Shown here in pieces: positions 23,591 to 36,221 of a DNA stretch of 64,000 nt. Origin of the DNA: Apirhabdus apintestini. Its GTDB lineage: Bacteria; Pseudomonadota; Gammaproteobacteria; Enterobacterales; Enterobacteriaceae. The translations under genes were made by a program, and so were the position numbers. The stretch spans positions 3,100,001 to 3,164,000 of the forward strand of contig CP138906.1 in the NCBI GenBank assembly GCA_033977085.1, given 5' to 3'. The number at the start of each line of letters is the position of its first letter. Position 1 is the stretch's first letter. The notes beneath the pieces are model-generated. The model ran no database searches and had not been told where the DNA came from. It worked only from the letters and a program-made list of their open reading frames with translations.

Positions 23591-26500
23591 CGATATCTTT
23601 CCTCTGGTGTTTGGTTTGCACCGTTTAATAAGCGCCAGGACAGCGGAAATCCCTGAGCAAATCAGACGCAAGCGCTCCGTTTACCGTCAGTCCCGTGGCT
23701 TCGATATCCACCCGACGCTTATCCAGGGAATAAATCAGTTCCGTTTCCCCGGAATCCGGCACCACAATTTTCCGCGTGCTATCCAGCCAGCGGAATAATG
23801 CCCACGGGCCGGTAAACAGCGCCGACGAACCGGCGGCGATACGCGGCATCGCATTCAGTGTGATACGCGATCCCTGCCGGGCGCCGGGCCACGTTAGCGA
23901 AACCGGCGCTATCGGGCCGTGCGCGTAATTCACCTGAGTACCGTCGAAATTCATATTGAGCTCGAATCACCGAAGGATCCATATAAGGCACGGAGATACC
24001 GAACTTCAGAGCCATGCGGCGCCCGCCTTCGCCCTGGAAAAACGCATCGCGGATATCCGCCGCGCGCTCAAACACCGCCAGCTCACCGTTATCGCTTTCC
24101 CCGGCGTCGCCTTTATATCGCCAGGGGTGCGCTGAGGTATCCACTTTGTCAGCCAGATTTTTTGGTAATAGTCATCCACCAGACCGCCGGCCGCGAAAAA
24201 GCGTTCAAAATCGGCCAGCTTCACCTCTTCTTCGCTGTCGGCAAACGGATAGCGCCCCGCCAGAGTCCTGCGGCAAATGCGCCCTAAATGCTCTTCAATG
24301 CCTTCGTTATCCTGCGCGATAGCCTCATGATTCGCTCGCCGATACGAACCATCCAGCAGCGGACTAATTAAATTACTCAACGGATCGGGCCAGGTTTGGG
24401 ACTCGGCGCTCAGCTTCTGCGCGGTATTGGAAAGCGTCACGCTATTGCCGCTTTTTAGCGCGTCGTTATAAATCACAAACAGGGTGTACTGCTCATTCAG
24501 CGCCCCCATTAATTTACTCAACTCTGTACTGGCAACCGCGCCAGGCCGGGCGTCCGCTACGATTTGGGGAGAACCGGTAACAAACTCGCGCAGCGGCGCG
24601 AAGTGGCTATCAACCCGCTCCCAAAGCAGCTTTTTTCCAGCGCTGCATAGGCCAGACTCACCTTCATCGCCGCGTTTAATATCTGGCCTTTATTACTGAC
24701 ATTATCCAGCAGCGATTTTCCTTCCGGCTCGGACAGCGTGGTTTCCGCTACGGCGCGCTGCACCAGATTGGCTAGCGGAGAATCCGGCGCTGCCAGCGTT
24801 CTCAGGATATAAATATCCGATGCCATGCCGGCGCTGCCGGAGTCCAGTGGCAGCACATCCGTTTTAATACGAATGTTGCGCAAAAACGCCTGCCAGCGCT
24901 GGGTGTATTCATCCAAATACAGCGCCAGAATCTGTTTCTGGACCGGATTTATCAGCGCACCGTTGCGCGCCACGCCCACCTTTGGCAATGGGTTATCCTT
25001 CTCCTTTCCCATTACCCAGCCGTCTTCACGCTCCAGCCCCATCAGCCCGAGATCCATTTTTTTAAACAGGGAGTGATACCCCGCGCGCGTAAACAACCCA
25101 GGAATAGAGGTCGCCTCAGAATCTTCCCCAAGTGAAAACAGCTCCCCACCCCGGCTGCGCGTCATTGCGCTCAGCGTCAGATCTGCGGGGGCGTCTGCCG
25201 CCGCTGCGTCCTTAATACGGCGATACAGGCGGCTGGCCAAATCATCCCGATCCAGCAGCGCGCGCGCATATTTCACCAGCCCCGCGTCGGCAGGCTGACC
25301 AAAGCGACGCCACGTAGGCGACTGAAGCAGCGTATTGAGGTGGGAAATTAATATCTGTCGCTCTTCATAAGGCTGCAGCTTGCCGGTCTCTTCCCACAGA
25401 CGGGTTACACTGTCGACGATATACGCGCTATCAAATTTGCCCTGTCCGTACACCATGAGATACAGCTTCAGATAGCTATAGATCTGCTCCGGATTATCGG
25501 TGTCAATAGCCTGCTGCAGCGCCAGCGTAACCTGACGTTCAATTTGCGGTAGCAGTAGCCGCTCAAGGAAATACTGATACAGCGACTCCGACGCGTTCAC
25601 TACATCCTTCCCGGTATACAGCCCGTAACGCCAGTTCAGCCCGGGGCTATAAACATTCAGAGTGCCGTACTCGGGTAAATACTGCGACAGCGTGAGAAGC
25701 TGCGGGATAAGCCCTTCATTCGTCGTTTTCGAAAAGCGGTTAACCTCATCGCCGAGCGTCGCGGCTTTGTTATCCACCACGTGCAAATAGCGGCTGTTAT
25801 TAAGATAACTGTTATGGAAACCGTTTAGCAGGAACACCGCCGCCAAAATGGCAACCGTGTGACCGAGGAAGCGCTGCAGGCGATATTTCGACTCATTAGC
25901 CAGGTTATAGCGCGCTAAATCGAGGTCTTTAACGATAACATCGCTGAACAGCTGTTTTAGAAAATACTGGCGCCCATAGGAAACATCGCTCACCAGAAAA
26001 TCGCGCTCGGCGGGCTGTTCAACGACGGACGCCGTAGTCGCCGGGTTCTGATTATCCACATAGTTAGACCATTTGCGCACAATAGTCTGATTATTCAGCA
26101 GGCTAAAATCGACCGGCTGATGGCTACTGGAAAAGTAGATGCCGCGCAGCGTGGTATAGCTCTGGGTTTCATCGTAGCGCGAGGCAAAAAGATATTCTGC
26201 ACCACTTCGGCCATCAGAACGGACAGCGCGTGAAAATCCCGGGGCAGCGCGTACATTTTTTGCGATCCCGATGATCGTACTCTTCCTGCTGACGCACGAT
26301 CATTTCCCGATCAACGCGCCGCTCCAGCAGAGTAAACTCTTCCCGGATACGCTCAGACAACTCGCCCGGCGCGCCTTTCATCGCATCCCCGTAAGGGAAA
26401 GTAACGCCCCAAACCTGCTCGCGCTCCTGTTCGGTCAGGATACGGAAGTATTCAGCGAAGCCCGGAAGCTGGTCGAGTTTGGTAACCAGCACGTAGGCCG

Positions 26501-27423
26501 GGAAACGCACGCCCAGCGTCTGGCGCAGCTCTTCCAGCCGCGCGCGCATACTGGCCGCCAGCTCAAACAGTTCCGCCTGGGTACGTCCCATAATATCCGC
26601 TGCGGAAAAGGTAATAACTGCGCCGTTGATCGCTTTAATCGGGCGATATTTTTTTAACGCCTTTAACATCGCCTGCCATTCCGGCAAATGGCTTTCCGCT
26701 GCGCTGATATATTTACCGGCCGTATCCAGATACACGGCGTCATTGGTAAACCAGCATTCACAGTGGCGCGTTGGCTGCCCCTGTTTCCCCACCTGGTTAA
26801 GCTGTTCCGGCAGCGGAAAACTCTGCCCTGAGGCTAAAATCGCCGAGGTTTTACCGGAATCCTCGGTGCCCAGCATAATGTACCAGGGCAGCGTATCCTG
26901 CGGCCTGCGCGCCAGGATCACGCGCTGAAAAAAGAGAGACTGCCGCGGCTTTTATTCACATAGTCCACCGCGTTGCGGATAACCGCCACCACCTCAGAGG
27001 TATCGTTTTCCGGCGCGGTCTCTTTCTTCATAAACCGTTCTAACAGCGCGGGATTATCTTTTAACGCCAGCAGCAGCCGCCATGCGCCGTACAGCAGCGC
27101 ACTAAATAAAATAGCGGCGATAATGCCCAGCCGCACGCTCACCGGTGCCAGCGGGTAATTGTCCCCGATTAACAGGAACGGCCCGAGCACCCAAACAATC
27201 ACGCACAGCGTAGCCACCGCGACGATAAACACCGGCCAGCGCAGCCAAAAGCTCACCAGACAGAAAACAGCCAGAACTATAAAAATGATTCGGGATTCCA
27301 CGCTTTCCAGCGGGCGCGTTTCTCCGAACCCAAAAACTGTTACCAACGGTGCAAAACTGATCCACCCCAGCGGTTGAAAACTGATCCAGGGGTTAATCTG
27401 CTCCTCTGAATACAGGGGAGCTT

Positions 27424-28441
<1,018 letters not shown>

Positions 28442-28445
<4 letters not shown>

Positions 28446-29224
28446 TGGTCGAACTACAACATCAACGGCTGATGGTGCTTGCTGAACAGCTCCAGCTGGA
28501 CAGCCTTATCGGCGCGGCGCCGGCACTGTCGCAACAGGCAGTGGATCAGGAATGGAGCTATATGGACTTCCTGGAGCACCTGCTACATGAGGAGAAACTG
28601 GCCCGGCATCAGCGTAAACAGGCGATGTACACGCGGATGGCAGCCTTCCCGGCGGTGAAGACGTTCGAGGAATACGACTTCACCTTCGCCACCGGCGCAC
28701 CTCAGAAGCAAATCCAGTCGCTGCGTTCCCTGAGCTTCATCGAACGTAACGAAAACATCGTGTTGCTGGGCCCCTCGGGCGTGGGGAAAACACATCTGGC
28801 GATAGCCATGGGCTACGAGGCAGTACGGGCGGGCATCAAGGTTCGCTTCACAACAGCAGCGGACCTGCTGTTACAGCTGTCGACTTCCCAGCGTCAGGGG
28901 CGTTACAAAACGACACTCAATCGCGGTGTCATGGCCCCCAAACTGCTCATCATCGACGAAATAGGCTATCTGCCGTTCAGCCAGGAAGAGGCAAAGCTGT
29001 TCTTCCAGGTCATTGCCAAACGTTACGAAAAGAGCGCGATGATCCTGACCTCTAACCTGCCGTTCGGGCAGTGGGACCAGACGTTCGCGGGTGATGCAGC
29101 CCTGACATCGGCAATGCTGGACCGGATCTTACATCACTCACACGTAGTCCAGATAAAAGGAGAGAGCTATCGACTGAAGCAGAAACGAAAGGCCGGGGTT
29201 ATAGCGGAAGCTAATCCTGAGTAA
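28442..29224 (+). CDS. istB: IS21-family helper ATPase IstB (copy 2)
   Basis: A complete 260-residue AAA+ helper protein starting MMVELQHQRLMVLAEQLQLD. Walker A GPSGVGKTHLA and Walker B LLIIDEIG are present. This is the only one of the three copies with an unbroken istB frame, so it is the best reference for the element. Confidence 0.93.
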
Positions 29225-29410
29225 GCAAGGTGGATCAATATTAGACCGTTGGTGGTGACGGTAAGTGGATCACTTTTTACCCGTTGTTGACAAAAACGGC
29301 CCCAGAAACCAGATGGCCGCAATTAGCAGCGCAATACAGCAGATAATGAGCAGTGTCTTCATAAACCGCGCGGCGAAGACTCTATTTAAATAAGACATTA
29401 TTTATCCCGT

Positions 29411-30780
29411 TTAATACGTGACAAAAAACTCGACGCGGCGATTCTTCGCCCGTCCCTGCGGCGTTTTATTCGTCGCCAGCGGCTGGCTGTCGCCCACGCC
29501 TTCAACTTTCACCTTGCTTTCAGGCACTCCGGCGGCAATAAAGTAGCGGGCCACATCTTCAGCGCGTTTTTCAGAAAGCACGGTATTGTTCGGCAGCTCA
29601 GGGCGGTGAATCGGCGTCGCGTCGGTGTGGCCGACAATCACGATATCGCCGTTGACGCGCCGCACCTCATGCGCGATGCGTTCAATAACGTTCACCATCG
29701 CAGGCTGCACCGTCGTCGAACCGGAACTGAACAGGGTGTCGCCTTTAAGCACCACTTTGCTCTGCGCCTGGGTTTCATCAACGCTCAAAAGCTGCTGTTT
29801 GATTTCATTGCGTAGCAAAATGGCCAGCCGGAGACGCGTTTTCACCTGCGGCAGCGTGACCTTCAGGTTTTCCATCGCGTTAATGTCGGAGGTAATACGT
29901 ACGCTGCTGTTTAACAGCCAGTATTTACACCAGATGAAGGATGAAGCGATGAGTACGCCAGCGCACAGGGCCGTCAGCCTCACCGGCACCACCAGACGCT
30001 CCCGGCGCGCCGGGCCGTGCGGCTGTAGCCCGTGCGGCGACAGCGCCGGCTGCGTGGTATCGCGCGTGCTTTGCACGATGGTAAGCAGGCGCTGACGGAT
30101 TTTCGTTAACTGCCTGTCGCCATCTTCAATGATGCTGTAACGGCCTTCAAAGCCCAGCCCCAGAATGCGCAGCAGCACTTCCAGCACATCGGCGAACTCA
30201 TTGGGATTCATAGACAAACGCCCAATCAGCAGGAAGAATTTATTGCCGCCGTCGTTGTCCCCTTCAAAATGGTTAAGCAGGTTACTCTGAGACCAGCCGG
30301 ATTCCAGCCCCAGGGCGCCGTATGCGCGGCCTCATCCAGCGCGGTGCAAATGCAGTAGCGCACGATAGCCATCTTTTTCCACGGAATATTCACCTCTTCG
30401 CAGACGATACTGAATACGTTGATTTCACTCTTCAGCGTATTTTTCAGGATCTCAACGTGGGCGATGTCCTCAATTTTTTCGGGCATATCGCTCAGCGCCC
30501 GCAGCAGCGGCTGGGTTGCTTCCAGCAGCGCATTTTCCGCCGCTGAGACTTTCAGCACCCGCTGCTGCACGCTTTCGCTTTTCATTGTGCGGCCGTGCCC
30601 GCTTGCGATACCGGCCGCGGCGCGCTCGGCGCGCGTACGCGCCGCGGGTTCCGGCTCCTGAATCCAGTCACCGTGTTCGTCCAGGAGGAATTTCCCCAGC
30701 GCCTGGGGCGAGCCGTCATCCTCCGGGACAGGAGAGCTGTCCACCGCGTGGAGTGCTTCCTGGTTTAAATCGTCTTTCAT
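29411..30780 (-). CDS. tssL: T6SS membrane protein TssL with C-terminal OmpA domain
   Basis: About 457 residues. The DotU domain has the signature VRYCICTALDEAAHTAPWG, then one membrane helix (LTALCAGVLIASSFIWCKYW). The periplasmic OmpA-like domain has VIVGHTDATP, LSEKRAEDVARYF and GRAKNRRVEF, which bind peptidoglycan. It belongs to the specialised TssL class that anchors the membrane complex to the cell wall without a separate TagL. The start overlaps the tssK stop (TGATG). One base is missing at CCCC 30308-30311; when restored it reads APWGLESGWSQSNLLNHFEG. It ends 13 bp before tssM. Confidence 0.92.
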
Positions 30781-32125
30781 CAGTTCCTGATTCCCCAGAG
30801 TTCCATTTTCAGGCCGGGGAATTCACCTGCAAAGTGGAGCGCCAGCGCGCCGGTACCTGAAATTTTTTCCCAAAACGGACCGCTTTTTTGTAATTCAAAA
30901 TAGACGTATCCCGCGCTATACGGGATCTGGCGCGGCGGCACGGGCAGCCCCTGTAACACCAAGCCGGGCAGGTGCGAACGTACCAGCTCATGGAGCTGCT
31001 GCGGGGCGCTGATTTTGGCCTGCGCGTGAAATTGCTGCTGCAAGACATCCATCGGCAGCTGGGCGTGCACCGCCAGCACCATATTGGAGAACGACCGCAG
31101 CTCGGCGGGAAGCACGGAAGCCGACCACACGCCGTTGCCCCGAGAGTGCAAATCGATAAGCTGGCCCGCGCGCACCAGAATTTGGTTAAGTAAATCATGC
31201 ACATCGTCGACTAACGGGCGGATTGAAGGGTACAAACGGGCATGATCGTAACCCGGCGCGCGCTTCGGGCGCCGGGTTTGAGTACGGATAAACGTCGACA
31301 GTTCGCCGGCCAGTTTGGCCAGCTCTTCATACAGCACGATCGGCGGCAGTTCCGGAATATGACGCAGATGATCCAGAATCGGCTCGTATTTATTAAAGAT
31401 TTGCAGCAGCAGATAATCGACCACTTCAGCGCTGGCGCTGGCTTTACCGTCCGTGGATGACAGCCGATTTGCCAGCATCTCGGCGCGCATTTTGACAAGG
31501 CCGTTCAAATGCGTCAGCCATTCGCTTAATAGCGGGTTAGCGGCATAGCCGGTAACCGGCGGAATATAGTCATCAAAGTGCAGCAAAACGCTGCCGTCAG
31601 GCTGGATAGCCTTCACGCGCATCAGCGGCAGGCCAATCCACGACTCCGTCATTTCCGTCTCGGACACCAGGCGTAAACGCAACTTCGCCAGCTGTACCGG
31701 CTTCGGCCCTGGCGGATTGAGTTGGTGTCGCACAGTTCGGCTTCTTCAGCGCGAAAACGCGCCAGCGAACTGGACTCATGCTGGTTAAAAATCGTTTCAT
31801 CGCTGTTATCCAGGCGCAGCGGGACCGCCAGATAAATCATTTTTCCCAGATGTTCGGGCAGGATAGTCAGCGGTTCAGGCAAATCAGCGTGATCGGGGAT
31901 ATCAAACGGCGTGCCGTCAGGCAAGACGCCGCGAGCGGTGCGCAGCACCAACTTGCCATAAGAAAGGGCTTCGCGATCGATTTCATACTGAGAAAATCCC
32001 CAGAAAAACGGGCTCAGCGTTGATGCGCGCTTATGGGCATAGTATTCAAAATAACGTTCTTGCTGTTGAAAAAGCTGCGGGCGCAGGAACAGCCCTTCAC
32101 TCCACACGACTTTATTCGTTCTCAT
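30780..32125 (-). CDS. tssK: T6SS baseplate protein TssK
   Basis: About 449 residues. The start KVVWSEGLFLRPQLFQQQER is diagnostic for TssK, the trimeric connector between baseplate and membrane complex. Further TssK blocks are LPEPLTILPEHLGKMIYLAVP and the C-terminal SGYVYFEL-type segment. One base is missing at CCC 31707-31709, joining TNSIRQG to PKPVQLAKLRLR. It starts 3 bp after the tssJ stop and overlaps tssL. Confidence 0.92.
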
Positions 32126-32128
32126 GGT

Positions 32129-32662
32129 TTAACCCATTTTCTTAATTGTAATTGCTGCTTTTTGAAAATGAACATTCAACGCAATTGGATCGTCGTTAAA
32201 AATTCGCTTCCACCACGATACTTTTTTCCTCTCGGGTAAATCCCACGTAATTACCCATGCTGAATTCTGAATATCACGATAAGCACCGACGAAGCCCAGC
32301 GCCTTAGTGTCACTGTCCGGTTTAACCTTAATAGTGCGCGACTCTCCGGGCTGTAAAATAGCCTCATAGACTTTCGAGGACGCGTCTTGTATTTGTTTAT
32401 TATTGCCTTCGGTTATTTCGAAGAAGTCACCATTATTAAAAACATCGGCAACTTTTACGTTGTACACAAATAGATTCAGAGGCGCTGGCTGACCACGCTC
32501 ATTAGGATTGATATCTTTATCGGCAATTAACGTTAACTTTACTTCTCCTTTGCGCGCATCAGACGATCGACTGCCTGAGCATGAAGCAACAAAAATAATT
32601 AAAGCAATACTCAATATTATTTGAGATATGCGGGTTATATATTTTTTATTTCTGCTGTGCAA
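32129..32662 (-). CDS. tssJ: T6SS outer-membrane lipoprotein TssJ
   Basis: A 177-residue lipoprotein with a signal peptide ending in the lipobox VASC, and a transthyretin-like beta sandwich (PLNLFVYNVKVADVFNNGDF, ILQPGESRTIKVKPDSDTKA). TssJ anchors TssM to the outer membrane. The frame is intact. It is AT-richer than tssK and tssL. It lies between hcp and tssK. Confidence 0.9.
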   Translation of the reverse strand: MHSRNKKYITRISQIILSIALIIFVASCSGSRSSDARKGEVKLTLIADKDINPNERGQPAPLNLFVYNVKVADVFNNGDFFEITEGNNKQIQDASSKVYEAILQPGESRTIKVKPDSDTKALGFVGAYRDIQNSAWVITWDLPERKKVSWWKRIFNDDPIALNVHFQKAAITIKKMG

Positions 32663-32818
32663 AACATATTTCCACCAAAGCTATCGTTATTTTTTGAATA
32701 TCATTTTGCCAGTCAATCGGCTTGTTATATTTAAGGCTATCTGGCGCACCTCTAAAATCTGTCCAGAAAAGGTCTGCCGCCGAAGCGGCAAACCTTTATT
32801 TGCTTCCAGGCAACAAAA

Positions 32819-33304
32819 TTAGCTGCGCAGGTTAGCTTTAACGTCGTAGCTGGTAGAAATAACGCCAGATTTAGCGCCTTCTGCGTTCTGCATCACGTAA
32901 TCCTGAGTCAATTTCGTGAAGGCGAAGGTGACGCGCTCGCGCGGACGAGTTTCATCCTCAGCAGAACCCGCAGTTTCTACGCGAGTAATAATGACGTCGG
33001 TAAATTTGATGGTCAGATATTCCAGCGGATCGCCGCCGGCTTTACGTACCACAAACTGGACATCTTTGATGTGCTTACCAGACAGACAGTAGCTCAGCAG
33101 GTTGGTGCTGGCTTTGTCTACATAGTGTTCAAAACAAAAGTCTTCTACGGTCGCCTTACCAGAACCACCGCCTGAACCGCTGTGCATATTAGAATGCTGA
33201 ATGCTTGCCCAATGCCATGACAGCACTTCAATTTCATTCTTATGAGTAGCATCCAGAGACTCACCTTCGATGCCGTCAATTTTAATAAACATATCTTGAG
33301 CCAT
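32819..33304 (-). CDS. hcp: T6SS tube protein Hcp (TssD)
   Basis: A 161-residue Hcp starting MAQDMFIKIDGIEGESLDAT, with VLSWHWASIQHSNMHSGSG and VEDFCFEHYVDKASTNLL. Hcp hexamers stack to form the inner tube that is propelled out with VgrG. It lies alone between untranslated gaps of about 180 bp (upstream) and 155 bp (downstream), as usual for a strongly expressed gene. The frame is intact. Confidence 0.95.
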   Translation of the reverse strand: MAQDMFIKIDGIEGESLDATHKNEIEVLSWHWASIQHSNMHSGSGGGSGKATVEDFCFEHYVDKASTNLLSYCLSGKHIKDVQFVVRKAGGDPLEYLTIKFTDVIITRVETAGSAEDETRPRERVTFAFTKLTQDYVMQNAEGAKSGVISTSYDVKANLRS

Positions 33305-33487
33305 AATAATTTCCTTCTTCAGCTCTTATTTATAAAGTTACACACCGTGTAACGACCAAATACAGATAACGTTTTTATTAGTAATAAATAAAAACCGCCC
33401 CTGATTTTGCGGTAAGTTAAAACCTATTAACTTCACCGCGGTTAAAAGAAGAAAGTCTTCATGACTAACTTCTTAATTCATGCCTAA

Positions 33488-34985
33488 TTAGGCAACATCT
33501 TTAAGTGAAGGCAGTTTAGCCACCATACGCAGTGATACGGTGAGACCTTCTAACTGGAAATGCGGGCGCAGGAAGAATTTCGCCTGGTAATAACCCGGGT
33601 TACCTTCCACGTCTTCAACGACAACTTCAGCGGCAGCCAGCGGGCGGCGAGCCTTGGTTTCCTGTGAAGAGTTAGCCGGATCGCCATCGACATAGTTCAT
33701 CACCCAGTTATTCAGCCAGCGCTGCATATCTTCACGCTCTTTAAAAGAGCCGATTTTGTCGCGCACGATGCATTTCAGGTAATGCGCAAAGCGGGAACAG
33801 GCGAATAGATACGGCAGGCGCGCGGACAGATTCGCGTTCGCGGTAGCGTCCGGATCGTAATATTCCGCCGGTTTTTGCAGCGACTGCGCGCCAATGAATG
33901 CCGCATAGTCGGTATTTTTACGATGCACCAGCGGGATGAAACCGTTTTTAGCCAGCTCCGCTTCGCGACGGTCAGAAATCGCAATTTCCGTCGGACATTT
34001 CATATCGATGCCACCGTCGTCGGTCGGGAAGGTGTGGCAAGGCAGATCTTCTACCACGCCGCCGCTTTCAACGCCGCGGATCATGGTGCACCAGCCGTAA
34101 TGTTTGAAAGAACGGTTAATATTCACCGCCATCGCATAGGCGGCGTTAGACCATACATATTTGCTGTGATCGGCACCGTCCGTGGTCTCTTCAAAGTTGA
34201 AGTCATCCACCGGATTGGTGCGAATGCCATACGGCAAACGCGACAGGAAGCGCGGCATCGCCAGACCAATGTAACGGGAATCTTCAGACTGGCGCAGTGA
34301 GTTCCACGCCGCATATTCCAGGTTCTGGGTAAAGATTTTCGTCAAATCGCGCGGGTTGGCCAGCTCCTGCCATGACTCCATCTGCAGCACAGATGGCGCA
34401 GCGCCGGTGATGAACGGCATGTGCGCAGACGCGGCCACTTTACCGATGGAAGACAGCAGGTCCACGTCCGGCGCGCTGTGGTCAAAAAGTAATCCGCCAC
34501 CAGGCAACCGTAAGGCTCACCCCCGAGTTGACCGTATTCTTCTTCATAAATCTGCTTAAACAGCGGACTCTGATCCCACGCCACGCCTTTATAGCGTCTC
34601 ATATTCCGGCGCAGTTCATCCTTCGAAAGGTCCATAAAGCGCAGTTTTAGTTTTTCATCGGTTTCGGTGTTATTCACCAGATAATGCAAACCGCGCCACG
34701 CGCTTTCCAGCGCCTGAAACTCCGGATGATGCAGAATAAGGTTAATCTGCTCGGATAATTTATTATCTATTTCAGCGATGAACGCGGCGATATTTTTATA
34801 CGCATCGTCGGCCATGGTAATAGAACTTGCCAACGCCTGTTCTGCCAGCGTCTTCACCGCCATTTCAACGGCGGTTTTCGCCTGCTGCGATTTGGGTTTA
34901 AATTCGCGCGTTAATAAAGCATTAAAATCGCTTTGTGTTTCAACCTGAGTGGCGGCTTGTTTATTTTTTCTGCTTGAATTGCCAT
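33488..34985 (-). CDS. tssC: T6SS sheath large subunit TssC
   Basis: About 499 residues. It contains SAWRGLHYLVNNTETDEKLK, GQLGGEPYGCLVADYFFDHS and NPVDDFNFEETTDG, all TssC signatures. With TssB it forms the contractile sheath. Start ATG 34985 (MAIQAEK) follows tssB by 17 bp. Two one-base losses break the frame: the T6 run near 34965 (true reading NKQAATQVETQSDFNALL) and the A/T5 run near 34492. The C-terminus LPSLKDVA is intact. Confidence 0.92.
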
Positions 34986-35002
34986 AATAATCTCTCTCTA
35001 AA

Positions 35003-35530
35003 TCACTTTTGGTTCGCTGATTCTTTATCCGCCGAATTGGATTTCGGCGAAGCGGCCAGCGTATTCAGCAGCGACTTGTCATTCAGCACTTTCATTACCA
35101 GCCCTTCCGCACCGGCTTTACCATCCATATACGTCTGGAGGTTAGCTAGCTGGGTGCGCGCTTCCAGAAGCTGCGATAAAGAATCGACTTTGCGAGCGAT
35201 AGCATCCGGCGAAAAATCATCCATGCTTTCAAACGTCATATCGACCATCAGCTGACCTTCGCCGGTAAGCGTATTGGGTACCGCAAACGCAACGCGCGGC
35301 TGCATGGCCTTCATGCGCTCATCAAAATTATCAATATCGATGCTCAGGAATTTCCTGTCGGCAACGGGAGGAAGCGGTTCCAGCGGTTTACCGGAAAGAT
35401 CGGCCAGAACGCCCATCACAAACGGCAGTTCTATTTTCTTTTCGCTGCCATAAATTTCGACGTCATATTCAATCTGTACGCGAGGCGCACGATTGCGTGC
35501 AATAAATTTCTGCGAATTACTTTTGCTCAT
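35003..35530 (-). CDS. tssB: T6SS sheath small subunit TssB
   Basis: A 175-residue protein with the TssB signatures PRVQIEYDVEIYGSEKKIEL, PFVMGVLADLSG and DDFSPDAIARKVDSLSQLLE. It pairs with TssC to build the sheath that TssH recycles. The frame is intact. It is the first T6SS gene after the embedded fimbrial operon, 149 bp downstream of it, so it may have its own promoter there. Confidence 0.95.
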   Translation of the reverse strand: MSKSNSQKFIARNRAPRVQIEYDVEIYGSEKKIELPFVMGVLADLSGKPLEPLPPVADRKFLSIDIDNFDERMKAMQPRVAFAVPNTLTGEGQLMVDMTFESMDDFSPDAIARKVDSLSQLLEARTQLANLQTYMDGKAGAEGLVMKVLNDKSLLNTLAASPKSNSADKESANQK

Positions 35531-35679
35531 AATTATGATTACTCTTTAATAACCGTTATAAATAAAATCGTCGTTCGCGTGATAGCTAAATATTAAATAA
35601 TTACTGCCAGTCCCCGTCAGCTCCTCCTGTTATTTATAAACAAGCACGACCCCTGCCGCCGCATGGACTTTTCCAGCCG

Positions 35680-36221
35680 TCACAGCAGAATTCCCTTTGC
35701 GTAATAACTCGCAGTGAACCGGTGGGTTAAAGGATCACCCGCAGACGAAATAATATATTCTTGTCCGGTTGCATCATTATCAATAACCACTTGCGAACTA
35801 TCTTCTTTACGCAATCTGATTTGTACGTTATTACTAAAAACCGAACCGGTATCATTAAGTAAATTACCGGTAGTCGTATCCGCCGGAGAAACATTACTTT
35901 TAAAAGTAACGGCAATTTTTCGGCTTGCGGGACAATCTTTTAGCGTAATATCAAAAGGGCGGCTTCCGGCCTCAGCGGCATTCGTCTGGAGCGTCGCTAT
36001 TGAGACTTTAGGCAGCGTAATAGTTTCATTGTTACTGGCATTATTGATAATAACATTACAGGTTTCATCGGTATATTCGCCAGTAAAAAGAACTTTTATT
36101 TCGCAATCCGCACTGCTGCTACAGGCATGCACCTGGAAAAACATTGCCCTACTAATAAAGCCACAAATACGCTATTAAAGACAAGCTTGCTGACAGGTCT
36201 ATTATTCTGAATTAATGGCAT
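35680..36221 (-). CDS. Minor fimbrial subunit (FimA-like pilin)
   Basis: A pilin of about 180 residues with the two Cys of type 1 pilins (DETCNVIINN, LKDCPASRKI) and the C-terminal donor-strand-like FTASYYAKG. The start is placed at ATG 36221, overlapping the usher 3' end by 10 bp, giving a signal-like stretch VFNSVFVALLVGAMFFQVHA. One base is missing at CCC 36145-36147 (the frame begins only at MFFQVHACSSS otherwise). It is the last gene of the fimbrial operon embedded in the T6SS cluster. Confidence 0.75.
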